64,000 nucleotides of DNA from Ceratodon purpureus (taxonomy: Eukaryota; Streptophyta; Bryopsida; Pseudoditrichales; Ditrichaceae): contig CM026428.1 of the NCBI GenBank assembly GCA_014871385.1, positions 15,920,162 to 15,984,161 on the forward strand, given 5' to 3'. The notes under the pieces are model-generated. The model was given only the letters and a program-made list of their open reading frames with translations, had not been told where the DNA came from and searched no databases. Positions 22,301 to 35,870 of the stretch are shown here, in pieces. The translations under genes were made by a program, and so were the position numbers. Each line of letters opens with the position of its first letter. Position 1 is the stretch's first letter.

Positions 22301-25300
22301 CGAAGATCAGACCCGCATCATCGCCATCAACTGCGACGAGCGTGGTCTTGTTTTCTAGATTTCTAGATTTCGGGAGCCACGCCCACCCGCAAACGGATGA
22401 GATGTCCAGCCGAGCTGAGGGAAAGCACATCGATGAAGTTCGTTCATTCGTTGGTCCGCGTAAGCGGCATCTAGAGTGCTGCCCTGTCACCCGACACTTG
22501 GCGTGAATGCACGCCTCGGTCGTATTTTTGAAAAATCCTGCTGGCATGTCACATGTGACTGGGCGGTGCGCGATTGGGTGCGGGCGCATCCCCGCTCGGG
22601 GGCCGCCTCCCCACCATCCAGTGGCCCAGACTCAGTGCCCCTCCCCACTGGTGACTGCGGTTTATTCTAGCATCAATTTTATCACTGTCTAATAAGTTGG
22701 GAATATATTTGTATTATTCTAGTTTTTAATGCTGTGGGAATAATAATGTGGAATCATATGAGGACCTTTCTGAGGGTGCTGTGTGCTGTGCTCCTGCTCT
22801 TGGAATGTGGGGTGGGCTGGGCTTGGCTTGGGATTCCCCCATCTTTCATTCCTTTGAAAGTACCCTGAGCAGTCAAGGGGGAGTTTTAAAGGGTAGATAC
22901 GGTGACAGCTCGGATAACAGCTTTGTTGAGGGCATCTCCAGCGGTGCCCTCAACAGTGCAGACAGTTTGGGTGGTGAGGATGCTCTTTCGCCATGCACGC
23001 GTTGCATCCCCACCGTTGATTTCAGACTTGGGATTCTTGGGAGTGTCGTGATGAAGATGCTATGTTATGAGGTTTGGATTTGCTATAAAATTAACTCCGT
23101 GGCCTTTCCATGATGGTGTTAAGTTTATTCCTTGAAGCTCATATTTTAATGTTCTAGAATTATATTCTATTACACTTAAATAAAATTTAATAGAAAAAGA
23201 AACTGAATTAAACCAAAACAATAATCTAAAACATTTTCCAAGTTTCTTTCCCTTCTTAATTTGAAGATATATTTTCTAAAAAAAATCTTTAGATTTTCAA
23301 GGACTCTACTTGACGAATCACCTTGAAAATCTAAAGCCACCAATAAAATTTCAAAAAAATCAATCTAACCCATCTTGAGCGTGAATTTTCAAGGTGAATT
23401 AGATAGAGTTTTCAAGGTGAGTTAAATAGAATTTCAAAAAAAATCAATCCATACAATCCCTTAACTATTTTTAATGACATTGTCATTTACTACAATAGAC
23501 TTTCAAATTTCAAACAATTTTTTGTTAATGAACATGGAAGGAAACACACATTTAGAACATTAAATTTCTAGAAAAATATGATACAATACAAAATAATACA
23601 TTTAATGTAAAACATAAAAATATGATGCAAATGAATTAGAAAAATAAATACTAGATTTATGAAAAGTTTTTAAGTGACTTGGATATTTTACAACTTACAT
23701 GAATCAATATGAAATATGTTTAAATAAATAGATATGTTTTCTAAACAACATATGAAAACTTCAAATTTATTTTTATTAATGAATAATGTATTCCTTGATA
23801 ATTTTAAAGGGAGGAAGCTATGACACGTAAGCACAGACATACTCAAATTAGCTCTTATTAGAGGTTAATTGGCTTCCAAAAACATATTTGACCGATACAT
23901 TGTAGGTCAAAATACAATCAAGTACTACATGCAATTTTCATGAGATTTCTTAATGCATACATTGCATTGCAACATTTTCATTGTTATAAATGTAGTAAAA
24001 ATTTACACTCTAAGACCAAATGGGTCGTCAATAAAAACACTACATTTGGTCTCAATTTAAGTAAATTGCAATTATTTTGCATAGTTGGAAATGATATATT
24101 TTTTTTAGATTTTAGGTCTTTATTTTTTAACATAAGACTTCAAAGGAAGATACTAAACCAATTATTAGTTCAATTATAAATATACATCATCAGAAGTATT
24201 GCCTAGAATTTATTAAATGTAAATAAATGGTAGTGATTTCATCAAAAGAATTGCCTAGAATACAGTATTGCCTAGAATTTATTTTTTAACTCAAAAAGAA
24301 AGCTTCAGTACAAGAATAATTCCCTAAATTCATTAGAATTCATTTCCAAAAGATTCTATATCGTTACAAATGGTTTACCTATGACAGTTAGAGACGAAAA
24401 ACTAAGCAAAATGATTACAGAGTATTGCGAGAGGAGAAGTTGCGAGTGGACCGACCTCTTTAACATCAATAGAGGTCCGTGATGTCTAGAATAGATCACT
24501 TAGAAAACTCACAACGATTTCACAGATTATCCAAAAAATCGCAAAAAACTCGGTTTCGATTCTTGAATCGTAGGTTCGATGTGCTGCAATACACTGCAAA
24601 CACGCTGCAACACAGACGCAATAGGGAGCATGGGGAGTCGATGGAGTGGGGTGGTTCCCTGTATCATGTGTCGAGGAATTTATAAACAAACCATGCAATT
24701 CACTCACATATAACCACATACTTCTGTAGGCCGTACTCCTTGTCTGGCTCCTCCTATGTCTCACATTCTATCTGAACAGCAATATCACGTGCTGAAAAAC
24801 CTGATGAGCGAAGGTGCTCGGCCTATCTTTCTTCCTGTAAATTGATGAATTGAGCCTCACTTGAATTAGTGCTGCTCCTTGATTTCCTGAACTTATAGAG
24901 CCGTCTCCATGCAGCCATCAACTGCCAGAACTCTTACTCTCGATCTGCTATCACGGGTTTCTCCCTTTGGAACATGTGCTCTTGTTTGGAAACTAAAAAC
25001 TAACTGATGGGAAGAAAAAACGTAGAAACAAATGCCCACGTCCTGAACAATTCCCAATTCCAATTCCCACAATTCCTCTCACCTCCTCACATCCGTGCTT
25101 GATGGTCACCTATAAAAGATGCACCGAAGAATGAGTTAAACAGAGTGCACACAACCCCATCGCAGAAGCCCCCTCCTGGTAATGCAGACGCCACGTGAAC
25201 ATTTCCAACTCCAAGCAAACTCATGTCTGTCGAAACCATTTCGTGCAGGATACGTACTGACTGTTGTTGTGGCTACTACAGCGTCGATTCTGCTCATGAA

Positions 25301-25333
25301 GCTCGCATCAATCAGAGATCGTCCCAGACTAAC
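22300..25333. other. Intergenic region between transporter promoter and decarboxylase 3' end
   Basis: 22300-22680 is GC-rich. A 121-codon frame at 22748-23113 has no recognisable features. From 23150 to 24300 the DNA is AT-rich, with a perfect hairpin (listed separately) and three copies of TTGCCTAGAAT near 24200-24280. 24400-25333 has no supported gene, and its right end is decarboxylase 3' flank. Confidence 0.35.
23287..23336. repeat. Perfect 16-bp hairpin
   Basis: Left arm 23287-23302 (CTTTAGATTTTCAAGG) is the exact reverse complement of the right arm 23321-23336, with an 18-nt loop. Further CAAGGTGA-containing copies follow at about 23385-23425. It may be the core of a small foldback element; function is unknown. 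Confidence 0.75.
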
Positions 25334-27154
25334 CTATGAGTTGGTAATGACAACCTTCGCAAATTGGAAGGAGTCGTCGGACGCTCCACTGACAACACCG
25401 CCTTGTGCAAGCACTGCACTGATGCAATCCACAGCTTCCTGCGTGATGATCTCCCCGGGCGTCACGACAGGAATTCCCGGGGGGTAGGGACACAGCAACT
25501 CTGCGCTCACGCGGCCGACTGCATCCTGCACCATAACCTTCTCTGACTTCGAATAGAATGCATCCCGAGGGCTAAGAGCCATCACCTGATTCTCCCACAC
25601 CGGCGGCTCCGTTTCTGTGGTTACAGGCTCCGGACCAAAAGAAGGTAAGGAGACACTGCTGCATGACTCTACTTCCGAAGCGTACCTTGCAGAGAGAGCA
25701 GCGAAGGAATCGATCAAACGCATTGCATCCCTGCGACTGCTCCCAGCGCTCATGGCAAACGTGACGGACCGCAACGAAGGAAGCTCGGCGACGACGCCGT
25801 GTTCCAGACGAAGAATGTCATCTGCTTCAAAACCTGTCAACCCCAATTTCCAGAGCCCGACTGTGATGCGCAGAGGGTCGATTCCAGCTGAATCCTGGGA
25901 CATGGAAGCCGAATCTAAGACTGCAAGACCAGGTAGCTCGTGCAGCGACTGGCGCACCACCGAGGCAAGAGACAGAGCTGCGTCCAAGTTGTGGTCCGAG
26001 CATTGTATGACCCCTGTTTCGGAGTCCACCCCACAATTGCCTTCCATGTGAGCTCGGGATGCGTCAAGTGATGCGAGGAGAAGGTAGCTGGGACTCGAGC
26101 TTTGAACCATCGGCAAGCACTGCGCCAGTCTCGCCCTGTCAATCCTCGTCCCCTGAGCGTGCAGCATTGCCGATTGTGTGAGGGAGCTCAATACTTTGTG
26201 TGTGGACTGCACCGCGATGTCCGCCCCTTGCTCCAGCGCGGTCTCTGGCAGCTGGTGGTGAAACCTGAAATGCGCTCCATGTGCCTCGTCGACGATGAGC
26301 GGGATGTCTTGAGAGTGGCAGACGTGTGCAAGGTCGCCAATGTGGCTGCATACTCCGAAGTAGGTAGGAGATACCACGAGCACAGCTCCCACTCTGCCGC
26401 CCGCTCTTCGAACTTCGCTAATGGCGGCCTCCACCTGCGCAGCTCGGACGCCGTGAGCCACGCCCCATGTGGGATCTGGAACTGGTGTCACGTACTTGGG
26501 CAGCGCTCCTGTGAGGACCATAGCCGAGACGGCGGACATGTGAACGTTGCGAGGGAGGATGAGGTAGTCACCTGGCGCACAAGCGGCCATCACGGCCGCC
26601 TGGATGCCGCACGTCGAGCCGTTCACGAGAAACCATGTCTGCTCCGCTCCGAAAAGACGAGCGGCTTTGCATTGCGCTTCCAGAATCACCCCCTCTGCTG
26701 CGTGGAGATTGTCGAGCTCGGGAAGCTCCGGCAAATCGGCTGCAAAGGCTCCTTTCCCCACAAGCGCTGCCATCATCGGTGGCGCGCCTGCTCCTCGTCT
26801 GTGGCCTGGGAAATGGAACGCTGCTGCGTCCATCTCTGCGCATTCTCTCAGGGCATTCAGCAGGGGCGCCTCCCTGGTCGACTCATCCGCTTCAGCATCT
26901 TCTCTCCTCACTCCACTGCCACTTGCGTCTTCGCTGCTCCAGAAAGAGCAACCTGAACGCGCTTCTTCTTGCGTCGTGGAGACACTGCACTTCCAATTCG
27001 ACAAGGCGGATCCTCGTCTGGTGCTCAAACGTTTCTGCCTCCTTGTGCATAGCGGAACGATTTTAGCCCCTCGCAGGGAGACTCTCGTCGTTCGGTCCCC
27101 ATGAACATGAAAACCTAATCCGCTAATTGCACTGCTACACCTTTCAAGAAGCAT
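25334..27154 (-). CDS. Plastid-type Orn/Lys/Arg decarboxylase family protein (PLP-dependent)
   Basis: A single 606-aa frame. Residues 1-60 are Ser/Arg/Thr-rich and poor in acids, typical of a plastid transit peptide. The fold-type I PLP core follows: FPGHRRG at 115, NGST at 178-181, VDEAHGAHF with Asp289 expected to contact the PLP ring nitrogen, and STHK with Lys320 as the expected Schiff-base lysine. The C-terminal domain ends with the family signature CPYPPGIPVVTPGE. This is the bacterial/cyanobacterial group of the family, distinct from the TIM-barrel ornithine and arginine decarboxylases usual for plant polyamine synthesis. The likely reaction is decarboxylation of lysine, arginine or ornithine to a di-/polyamine; which substrate is unknown. 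The intronless coding region and bacterial-type sequence fit endosymbiotic or horizontal origin, which is inferred. Confidence 0.9.
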   Translation of the reverse strand: MLLERCSSAISGLGFHVHGDRTTRVSLRGAKIVPLCTRRQKRLSTRRGSALSNWKCSVSTTQEEARSGCSFWSSEDASGSGVRREDAEADESTREAPLLNALRECAEMDAAAFHFPGHRRGAGAPPMMAALVGKGAFAADLPELPELDNLHAAEGVILEAQCKAARLFGAEQTWFLVNGSTCGIQAAVMAACAPGDYLILPRNVHMSAVSAMVLTGALPKYVTPVPDPTWGVAHGVRAAQVEAAISEVRRAGGRVGAVLVVSPTYFGVCSHIGDLAHVCHSQDIPLIVDEAHGAHFRFHHQLPETALEQGADIAVQSTHKVLSSLTQSAMLHAQGTRIDRARLAQCLPMVQSSSPSYLLLASLDASRAHMEGNCGVDSETGVIQCSDHNLDAALSLASVVRQSLHELPGLAVLDSASMSQDSAGIDPLRITVGLWKLGLTGFEADDILRLEHGVVAELPSLRSVTFAMSAGSSRRDAMRLIDSFAALSARYASEVESCSSVSLPSFGPEPVTTETEPPVWENQVMALSPRDAFYSKSEKVMVQDAVGRVSAELLCPYPPGIPVVTPGEIITQEAVDCISAVLAQGGVVSGASDDSFQFAKVVITNS

Positions 27155-28200
27155 TGTGCTCCTCCCACAGAGCTCGAAATCACTTCGACAAGAACTTTCT
27201 CGTCATCACTAGAAAAATTTCATACTACAATCTCTCACTCCCTATCCACAAAAGAAAACCACTTCATACGTGATCCTTCCAAACATGCCTCCAGAAAATG
27301 TCAATTTAATCCTGCTCATCTAAACGACTTCTGATCAATTAAGCCGTGCGGAATGCTGACGCCCCAGTGATTTACGACTTGCAAAAAATCATTCGAGAGA
27401 ACGACACAACAGCTCTTGCAAAAATACCAAAGCGGGCAAGAGGAACTTCAATTGATCACGGAACCAATCGAAAATTCAAGAGAAACCTCCTGGCTACACA
27501 CAAACTCACCTGCATCATTCACGTAATCATACGGAGACAGAAGTTTGCCATCAGCAGCAGCAGCACTGAAACTTGGCTAGAATGTTTTTGAACCAGAGCA
27601 ATCTTGTTGCAGAATCCATTCGCTCCCCAAATTCGCAACCTCGGCAAAGTTAAGTTAAGTTATGTGTGGATTTGAGAAACCTGTGATGTGAGTAGTCGGA
27701 TGGATAAACCCTAAACCCTCGACCAGACTCTCGTCCAGATGACTTATGATTTTACTGCTGCCCATCCCATCTGCATCTGCTTCCAAGTCGGATAAGGAGA
27801 CCTCAGTCGGAGCTCAACAATCTTCTCCTTTCGTTGTTCACGGATGGCTTTCTGCGAGTGAGCACTGCAGTGAGTTGCAAAAGTTGTCACCAGCTACAAA
27901 CTGGATGATTGTTTCTTTCACAATGATATACAATACATGTGTCTCGAGCATTCTTCTTGAGTCTTCCAAAATCTAGTCAAAATGGTCATGTTTCTTGTCA
28001 CCAATTCTAGTCATTGTAGGCATGGTTTCCACTAAAGCTATAACCTAAAAGAAGACTTGAAGTCCTATTTTCATTTCATTTACACCGGATTCGTAGTGTT
28101 TCATTTTGTCCACAAGTAAAATAACTTGGAAGTCTTGGATTGATGTGTCAGTGTTGTCTCATAGTGATTATCTAAACATTAAGGTAAATGAGCCATTCCC
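27155..28200 (-). promoter_or_regulatory. Upstream region of the decarboxylase gene
   Basis: Probable promoter and 5' UTR of the minus-strand gene. Only short frames without features are present. A 76-codon plus-strand frame at 27746-27976 is not recognisable. No clear TATA box was assigned. Confidence 0.35.
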
Positions 28201-31200
28201 GAGCATTTAAGTAATTACCACGATTATTGCCGATAAATAAAACTTTTTCTTTTTTATTATATACCATTAGCAAAAAGAAGATGATTCCAATATACTTTTA
28301 TGTTATATTTTTTGGACACCATAAGAACAAGTTATGGATTTAAAGATGTTTGTTGTAGGTATGTCTATTATTGAACATTGATATCACAATGCGAGCTGAA
28401 CAATTAAACATGTTACATATAGTTGTTACGTGATGAGTGTAAAAACATAATATATGATAGCAATGTGGAGTCTTAAAACATCTACTTCTCATAAAACAAG
28501 AACGTTGGAACTGTGAGGCTCTATAGTGATTTTGAATCAAAATTAATGAAAATAATATGTATTTTTTTTAATTATCATTACATATGAAATTTAAATTAAA
28601 ATATTTAAATTTATTGCTAAAAGTTGTTTCTTTGAACTATATATCATTTATAACATTAGAATTTAATACACGGATCTTAATTCATATGAATAAATGAAAT
28701 CTTAGTTAACCTTCAATAGGAAAAGAATTGCCAATCATCAATATGTTGTAAAGAACATTATGTTAACTAATTGGAGTAAAATATTTGACTTTCATTTGAA
28801 GGAAGTATAATCAGTTTCATCTTTGGTAAATATGATAAGCAATTGTTCAAATAAAAGAATTGAAGGAGTTTTTTGAATGGATCACTTTTACTTTGAAAAA
28901 AAAAAGATAAAAATAATTTAGATCTTTCTTGAAAATATATTGAACTTTTTATATTTAATCTTATAAAGTTTCACCTTCAAGTTTTCTTTAATATTCCCAA
29001 GTGCTTTGTATTATAACATGATCATTGTTTATTTTTAAGAAAGAAATCACTTCATATGTAGAGGTGTTTAATGGCAATTATAGAGATACATTCCGTTATA
29101 AAATGCAACAACTTTGTTATTATTCTATTCTTTTCAATAACCATATATATTTGTTGACCAATTTTAACCATTAACATCCTAATGACGCATATTAAAATAA
29201 GTAAACAATCATTTAAAAGAAAATTAGAAGTTACAACAAAGTTGACTTCATTCACAAAAATTTCATTTGAATTATTTAGAACTTTATCTTGATTTTTTAA
29301 TTTATTTTATATTCAAATTTTATAAGAATTTCAAACCATTGGTTGATTCAATAATGATTTCGTTGATTTGTAAGAAATAGATATATGTTGTAGAATGTAC
29401 CTTCATAACCAAGTAATTCTATGGTCTTTTTAATGTACTTTATAAAGTTATAGACTCAAAATGATGGTTAAATTTACTTAGAATTAAGTTTTATTTTATT
29501 TTTAATTATTTTTTTATACATAACATGTACTATAATCTTTATAAAAAATTAAAGGATTTTCTTTTAGTTCAAACAAATGGTAAACACTATTGACTGCATT
29601 ATTTCTTTTGATTTTATTACAAGAATAATCAATTGTGTTCATCTTAAATAACCATTGTGATATTGTAGTCTTCCAAAATTAAAATCAAATGAACAAGTTT
29701 AAATCATTATTGATAATTAATTTTGTGAAATTGACATGTAACCATGAAATTACTATAGGCTTTTGAACCAAAGATGAATCTTTATATAGTCTCAAGAAGT
29801 TAAAATTGTACAAAATAATTTTTTAAGGAAAGCTCTTTTTGATTAGTATTGAAGTAACTAATAGTCAATCATAGAAAATTAAGTATTTTGTGTTTCAAAT
29901 AATTTTGTTAATTGATATCCTTTTATGGTTTTTTAATGATTAAGGTTATTACATTATTTTTATACAAAAATTATTTGTTTCTGAAGGATTTTAAATTCCA
30001 ACCTTGAGATAGTTTAAACATGCAAGTTCTAAAGTGTCTTTAATTTCTAAGTTTATTGTCATTTTATATTTTTTCATGCTCAAATCAATTGTATTTGAAC
30101 ATATGCAAATTCAACTATAAATTCAATATAATTGATTACTATTAAGAATATTTAAAATATTTGCTTATTATATGATTGATGTTTCATAGAATGATAAGAA
30201 GAAATAATTTATTCTAAGTTAAATCATGTTAAATTCTTTATTTTTTTTATTACTTCATACATTTTCAACATAATATCACATAATACCAGACAATTAACAA
30301 TTTTCTACTCATCGATGCAATATTTATGATTCTAAAATCTTTGTTGATAATATAATTATGAAGATAAATCTAATTAAATACTAAAATAATTTGAATTATA
30401 TATCTTTAAAATATAAATATATTTTTATAAAAAAAAATATTCTATCTTATTTAAAGAAGATCAACTTCAAATAGTATGGTTGAATTTGAATCTTATATTT
30501 ATACATTTTGTACGAATTTTAATCCATGTTTCCTTAAATTTAGTCACACACATTCATCAAATGATTAATAAGCCATGCTAGACAAATAATCTTCTCGTAC
30601 ATCAGAAAAAAATCATAGTCCATAGAATAATATCTTCTAATTATTAATATCTAATTTAATGTCACACTTATACAAAGAATTCTATTGTATTTTTACATTT
30701 AATACTTAGATATGCATATTTTTATCACTTCTAGAGTGATCTTACAACTCAACAATGCATTGTTTCAAATAAAATCAACACTTACAAAATTCTCATACAA
30801 TGGTTACATTAGTTTGTGTATTAAGTGGTTGTCTAATTGAATTAAGTTACTATTAAACACTACCAAATATTAGAATTATGTAAACTAAATTCCGTAGTCA
30901 TTCTCTCTTGTAATATGTATTTGAGTAAAATCCTTCCCAAAGATAAACATGAAATATCAACATATCAATAATTAACTTAGGCATAAGAAGCATGAATGTG
31001 TAGGAATTTTTTTTCAAATAAATGTCTATTTATTTCCAATTATTGAAGTTAGTTTTTTAAGCAAAACCATTCAAACAAAATTGTATAGTCAATTTTTTTT
31101 ATCTATAAAGGTTTGATGAGAAAGAATTCAAGAACTTATAAGAGGAACATTCTTGATGGAAGAGTCAATTTGTTAATCAACTGCACATTACATTAACTAC

Positions 31201-33150
31201 TATTAAAGTATCCACTATTTTCACAAAAAAAAACAAATTTAAAAAAAATTGTTCTTCAACGCTTTAGACAAAAAAACATGATCTTCATTCTAAAAATAAT
31301 ATTTTCTAATTAGTAATGTATAGAATTTGAGTATGCCACAAAAATTCTACAATACAATCAAAAAATTCATTTCAATATCTTTCATTTTATTTCATTCTAA
31401 TGTGTGCATCTATAGGCTCATTGAAAAGATAGAATTGTTAAACTACTACCAATGGTGCATCATCTCCTATGATCAGTAATGCTCTTAAAGTTTATGAAAA
31501 GCATATATATATATATATTACAATTTGAGGGCAAAAAAATTTCAAGAAACTCATACAATCTCATAGAAATATGCATATCTTCCTCCTGTATAGCAACAAA
31601 TGTAAATATTGTAAATTCATGTTATGTACAATCTAATTATTTCAGCACGTTTTAAAATCCCTACGTTCTTTTTTAGAATACCTTCATTCAGAAATGATAT
31701 TTCAAATCTTTTAGTATCACAAAAGTTTAAGATTCAGGTACATATGCTCATTGTCATGAAATATTCAAGTGTTCCAAATAGACAATGAAAATGTCTTACT
31801 AGCCAAATAATAACTACAAAGAAAACTAAAAAGATAAATATGAAAATGCATGTATATTTTCTGAAAATAAGATCAGATGTGTTGTTATTAGAAATTAATT
31901 ATATCTTAGAACACAACCTAATAAATTTAGATGATATATTGTTTTAAAATATCTTATTGATTTATATACCAAATATTTGGAAAGATTCTTCTTACAATCA
32001 CGGCAAAATAGTAGCAATATCAATATATATTACGAAATTATTTTTTTTTGAGAAAAATATAATAAAAAGTTCCAAAAAGAAGGAAATATAAATCCAAGAA
32101 TTACGGTTTTATTGCACATGGAGAAAAGAAGCCTCTTGGAAATATGGTAATGTATCATTACAATAACAAATTTGATGATGCAATAGAGGCATTAGAGGCA
32201 TTGGAAATAACATTGCTTGAGCAATTCAGAAGTAATTAGATATATTTGGAGATTTGGTTAAAAATATTTTCAAGAAGAGTTTGAACCAATGGCGTAAATA
32301 TAGCCATTGGCTTAGAGAGATTTGAGGATTAATAAGTACATCAACTACATATATTTAAAAACTCCTACATCAAGCCTCACATTGACAAGTCAGATTTTGA
32401 GTCCTCTATGATAGCATGGTTTACAAAAGGGAATCCAAAAAATGATAGTTTGGAATTTTTAGCTTTGTTTAAAATTTGACAATGATAATGGTGCTAACAT
32501 ATGTGTGTAAAGCAAATACTTTAGCCATGCCACTCTCAGATTTCATATGAATTTTTTATCATGAAAAAATTTCTAGTTAAGGGCAACATTAGTTTGTAAA
32601 GGTTGGACTTATACTCTATATACAAATCAATTGATAAAGACAACAACAATAACTTGAGAAGATAAGCATAATATATGAAATCAAGAATTATTACCTACTC
32701 ATAATTATTTGAGTTCATATATAAAAAGAAGTGGCATTTAACGATGCAAATTTTTTAAATTAGTTAAATCTATGTACATTAAGTTACACCTTGAGTTAGG
32801 CAATAGGTGCATATGAATCGATGTTAGCCTTCTTTTTCCAAGAGTGAGAACTCTTCACCTTCTATGAAAAGAGAATTAGATGTAACAATATTGAAGATAT
32901 TTTTGATATACAAAAACTTTCATATCCATTTCTAACATGGCATTACAGCTTGTACGATAGAGGTCTTTCACCTTCATTGTTAAAATTTTAAGTTCGATTG
33001 AAATATAATAGATTATCTTTATTAATTTATTAATTTATTTGGGTTTAATTCAATAATTTTGACTAAAGAAATGTTACCAAATTTAATGGCTTATACTTTC
33101 AAGTATGGAAGCATAATTTAATATAGTTTTTTAAAACGTAAAAAATTATT
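28200..33150. other. AT-rich gene-poor desert
   Basis: Nearly 5 kb of very AT-rich DNA with scattered short frames, A/T homopolymers and a short (AT)n run near 31507. No domain, RNA gene or complete element was recognised. The segment borders a Copia fragment and is probably decayed repetitive DNA. Confidence 0.5.
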
Positions 33151-33154
33151 TAGT

Positions 33155-35870
33155 GTGGTAGATGGAAGTGAAAGTCTTCCAACTACACCACTACCCACTT
33201 TGGAAAGTACTATTACTCATGTATCATCCACTAGTATTGGTAGCAAAGATGCATGGTATACAAAAAATATAAATGCATCAGCAATTATTATTAATTGCTT
33301 GGAAGCTAATCAAATTTTGCATATTGCTTTACTCTCTAGCTCTAAGAATGCACGGGATGAACTCTATTAATTATTTGAATCGCATGATTCAGTTACCAAG
33401 ATGTATCTTTGAAATAATTTGACGATATTAAAGATGAAGAATAATGAGAGTTTGACCAAATATTTACATACTTTCAAAACTCTTCTCGATCAATTATCAG
33501 TAGTTAGATCTTCCATGAGTAATGAGGCAATGTTCTTGCTTTGATGAAGAGTATGCCATCAAGCTATAGAAATTTTCTAATATCAATTAAAGGTCAAATT
33601 TTGATTCTTCAAATATTAATAAGCTATTTATTACGGGAAGAAACTATGATTAAAAACCTAGATAACGTTATTGAATCATCATCATTATCCTCGTCAGCCT
33701 TATCTATTAAAGGAAAATCTAGAAATAATAGGCAAGATCAAACAATATTTCAAATTATACTCAATAAAAGGTTTAATTTTTAGGACAGTGGGTACATGGT
33801 TGATATTAGGAACAATAAGAACATGGTTGATAAGGCGGCTAGGTAGTTAGTGGCGACTGGTTGGTTGTAGGGCGGCTACGGCGGCTATGCCAGCAGTTAT
33901 ACCAATTGTTGGTCTTTTGGATCAGTAATTAAACAGAGAGAAGGATTTGTACCTCACTGCACATTTTATTAAGTTAATAAAATGGTTGTTATATTATACT
34001 TGGTCTTTGCCTCATAAGTATGGTCTAACATTAATCATGAGTATAAATCCAGTAATATTTCACATTTTAATCAAGGTGGTCGATTCAAATATCATAACAA
34101 TAATTGCCAAAAATTAAACAAGCATCATTAATTTGCTTTGACTATGGTAAACCAAATCATCATCAAAAAGATTGTCAAAAACAACAATTTAATGAGGCTA
34201 ATGGTATAATATGTAATAACTCAAATACAAATGAAGAGTTATTATATTTTGTTGCATGTAATGCACAAATTTTCAATCATGATAAATGGATTGTGGATAG
34301 TGATATCGCTCGTCATATGACACATAACAATTATATATTCCTTAATTATGAAAAGATTTTAATAGACCAATATGCTTATACAATAAATGACACATGCCAT
34401 GCAGTTCAAGGCATTGGAAATGTGTAGATAATTCTTTCTGGTGGAATTGAAAATACAATTCTAAACGTGTTATATGCACCAAATTTACAGTGTAATTTTT
34501 TTCTGTAAAACAATTAGCTTAAGTTGGAGGTACATTCTGTATATATGGCATACAATGCTACTCTATATAATTCCCATAAAAAATTAATTGAATCAAGCAA
34601 TTTAAAGAATGATGTCTATATATTAGGTGATTTATCATAATACTTGGAATAAAGAATATAAGCTTATCTAACATGCTTGTAAACAAGCACTAACTTTTAC
34701 AACAATGAGAACCTGATTTTAAATTGGTACAAAAGACTAGGCCATGTTAGTTTTTCATGATTACAAGAAATTGTAAATAAGAACTTAGATGAAAAAGTGA
34801 ACTTAAAACATGTTAAAAAATAATATCTTTTTGTGAAACCCTTATAATAAGAAAATAAAATATTTTTGTGAAACCCTTATACAAGTTGATTTTTTCTAAA
34901 ATATCACATTCACAAACTTCTAACATACTTGATTTAGTCAGTCTGATATTAAAGGAACAATTACTCCAACTTATATAATTTTTCAATATTTCATTACTTT
35001 TATAGATGATTTTAGTAAAATAATTTACTCAAATATGAATCTCAAGCATTTTACAAAATTTAGAGAGTATAAAGCATTTGCAAAAACATATATGGGCCGC
35101 AGAATTAAAGCATTAAGAAGTGATGAAGGAGGTGAATATTTGTCTTTAATCTTCTTAGATTTTTGTATTGAACACGGCATATGTCAAGATTTCACTATTC
35201 CATATAGCCAAGAACAAAATGGTATTTCTGAAAGGAAAAATAGAAATCTTATTGAAGATGTTTTGAGCATGCTTCACCGTGCAAATTTTATTCCTACATG
35301 TTGGAGAGAAGTAGTTTTTATTGTTATTTGTCTTCAAAATAGATTACGTACTAATTTGGTTGTTTATAACAAAACACCATATGAATTACGGATATGAAGA
35401 AAACCCAACTTAACACATCTTCAAATCTTTGGTTGCACTCCATATGCTTCAATCCATGATGAACAAAGAAAGAAGTTTCATCTCTCTAAAAAAAAAGTAT
35501 CTCATATTGGTCTTTGGATTATCGAAGTGGAATAAAAGGCTATTGATTTCAAGCCAAATTTAACCCATTCATAATTATATCTCTAAATCTAATATATCAA
35601 GAAGATAATTACAAATTTATAAAAGACAATCATTTAGATTCTAATATAAATGATTTGTCGTTATTTTCAAACTTATTATTCTACTCTTTTAATTTTGACA
35701 ATTGCTTACCTATTCAACACCCTTCAGCCTCAACCAAGGCCAATTCCTATTACAAATATTGTTCCTGTACAACCTCAACTCTAAATTAACAATCGATTTG
35801 ATATTCCAACTACATCCTCTCAAAACATACTTGTAAACACTCCAAGTATCACCAACTCTAGTGGCACAAA
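33155..35870 (+). mobile_element. Broken Ty1/Copia retrotransposon: gag, protease and integrase parts
   Basis: The plus strand carries collinear, stop-ridden Copia domains. Gag-like sequence runs 33155-33783 (NESLTKYLHTFKTLLDQL pattern). A zinc-knuckle relic at about 34128-34170 reads CFDYGKPNHHQKDC, with one Cys of the CX2CX4HX4C motif changed to Tyr. A protease relic reads WIVDSDIARHMTH, where the active-site DSG is DSD. A GAG-preintegrase LGH motif lies near 34740. Integrase runs about 34985-35395, with FITFIDDFSK, LRSDEGGEY and QNGISERKN giving the three expected acidic residues. The post-integrase stretch continues to about 35560. No reverse transcriptase/RNase H, LTRs or primer site were found. 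It is therefore a truncated, non-autonomous relic. Domain order (integrase present before any RT) identifies Copia rather than Gypsy. Confidence 0.9.
33784..34030. other. Possible insertion splitting the Copia gag
   Basis: Between the gag fragment and the zinc-knuckle part lies about 250 bp that does not read as Copia in any frame. It has a different texture, richer in G (GGCGGCTAGG, GGGCGGCTACGGCGGCTATG). It may be a nested insertion; no terminal repeats or target duplication were seen. Confidence 0.25.

Noticed and set aside
22748..23113. 121-codon plus-strand frame
   Set aside because: No domain or targeting feature, no splice or promoter support; lies in repeat-like DNA.
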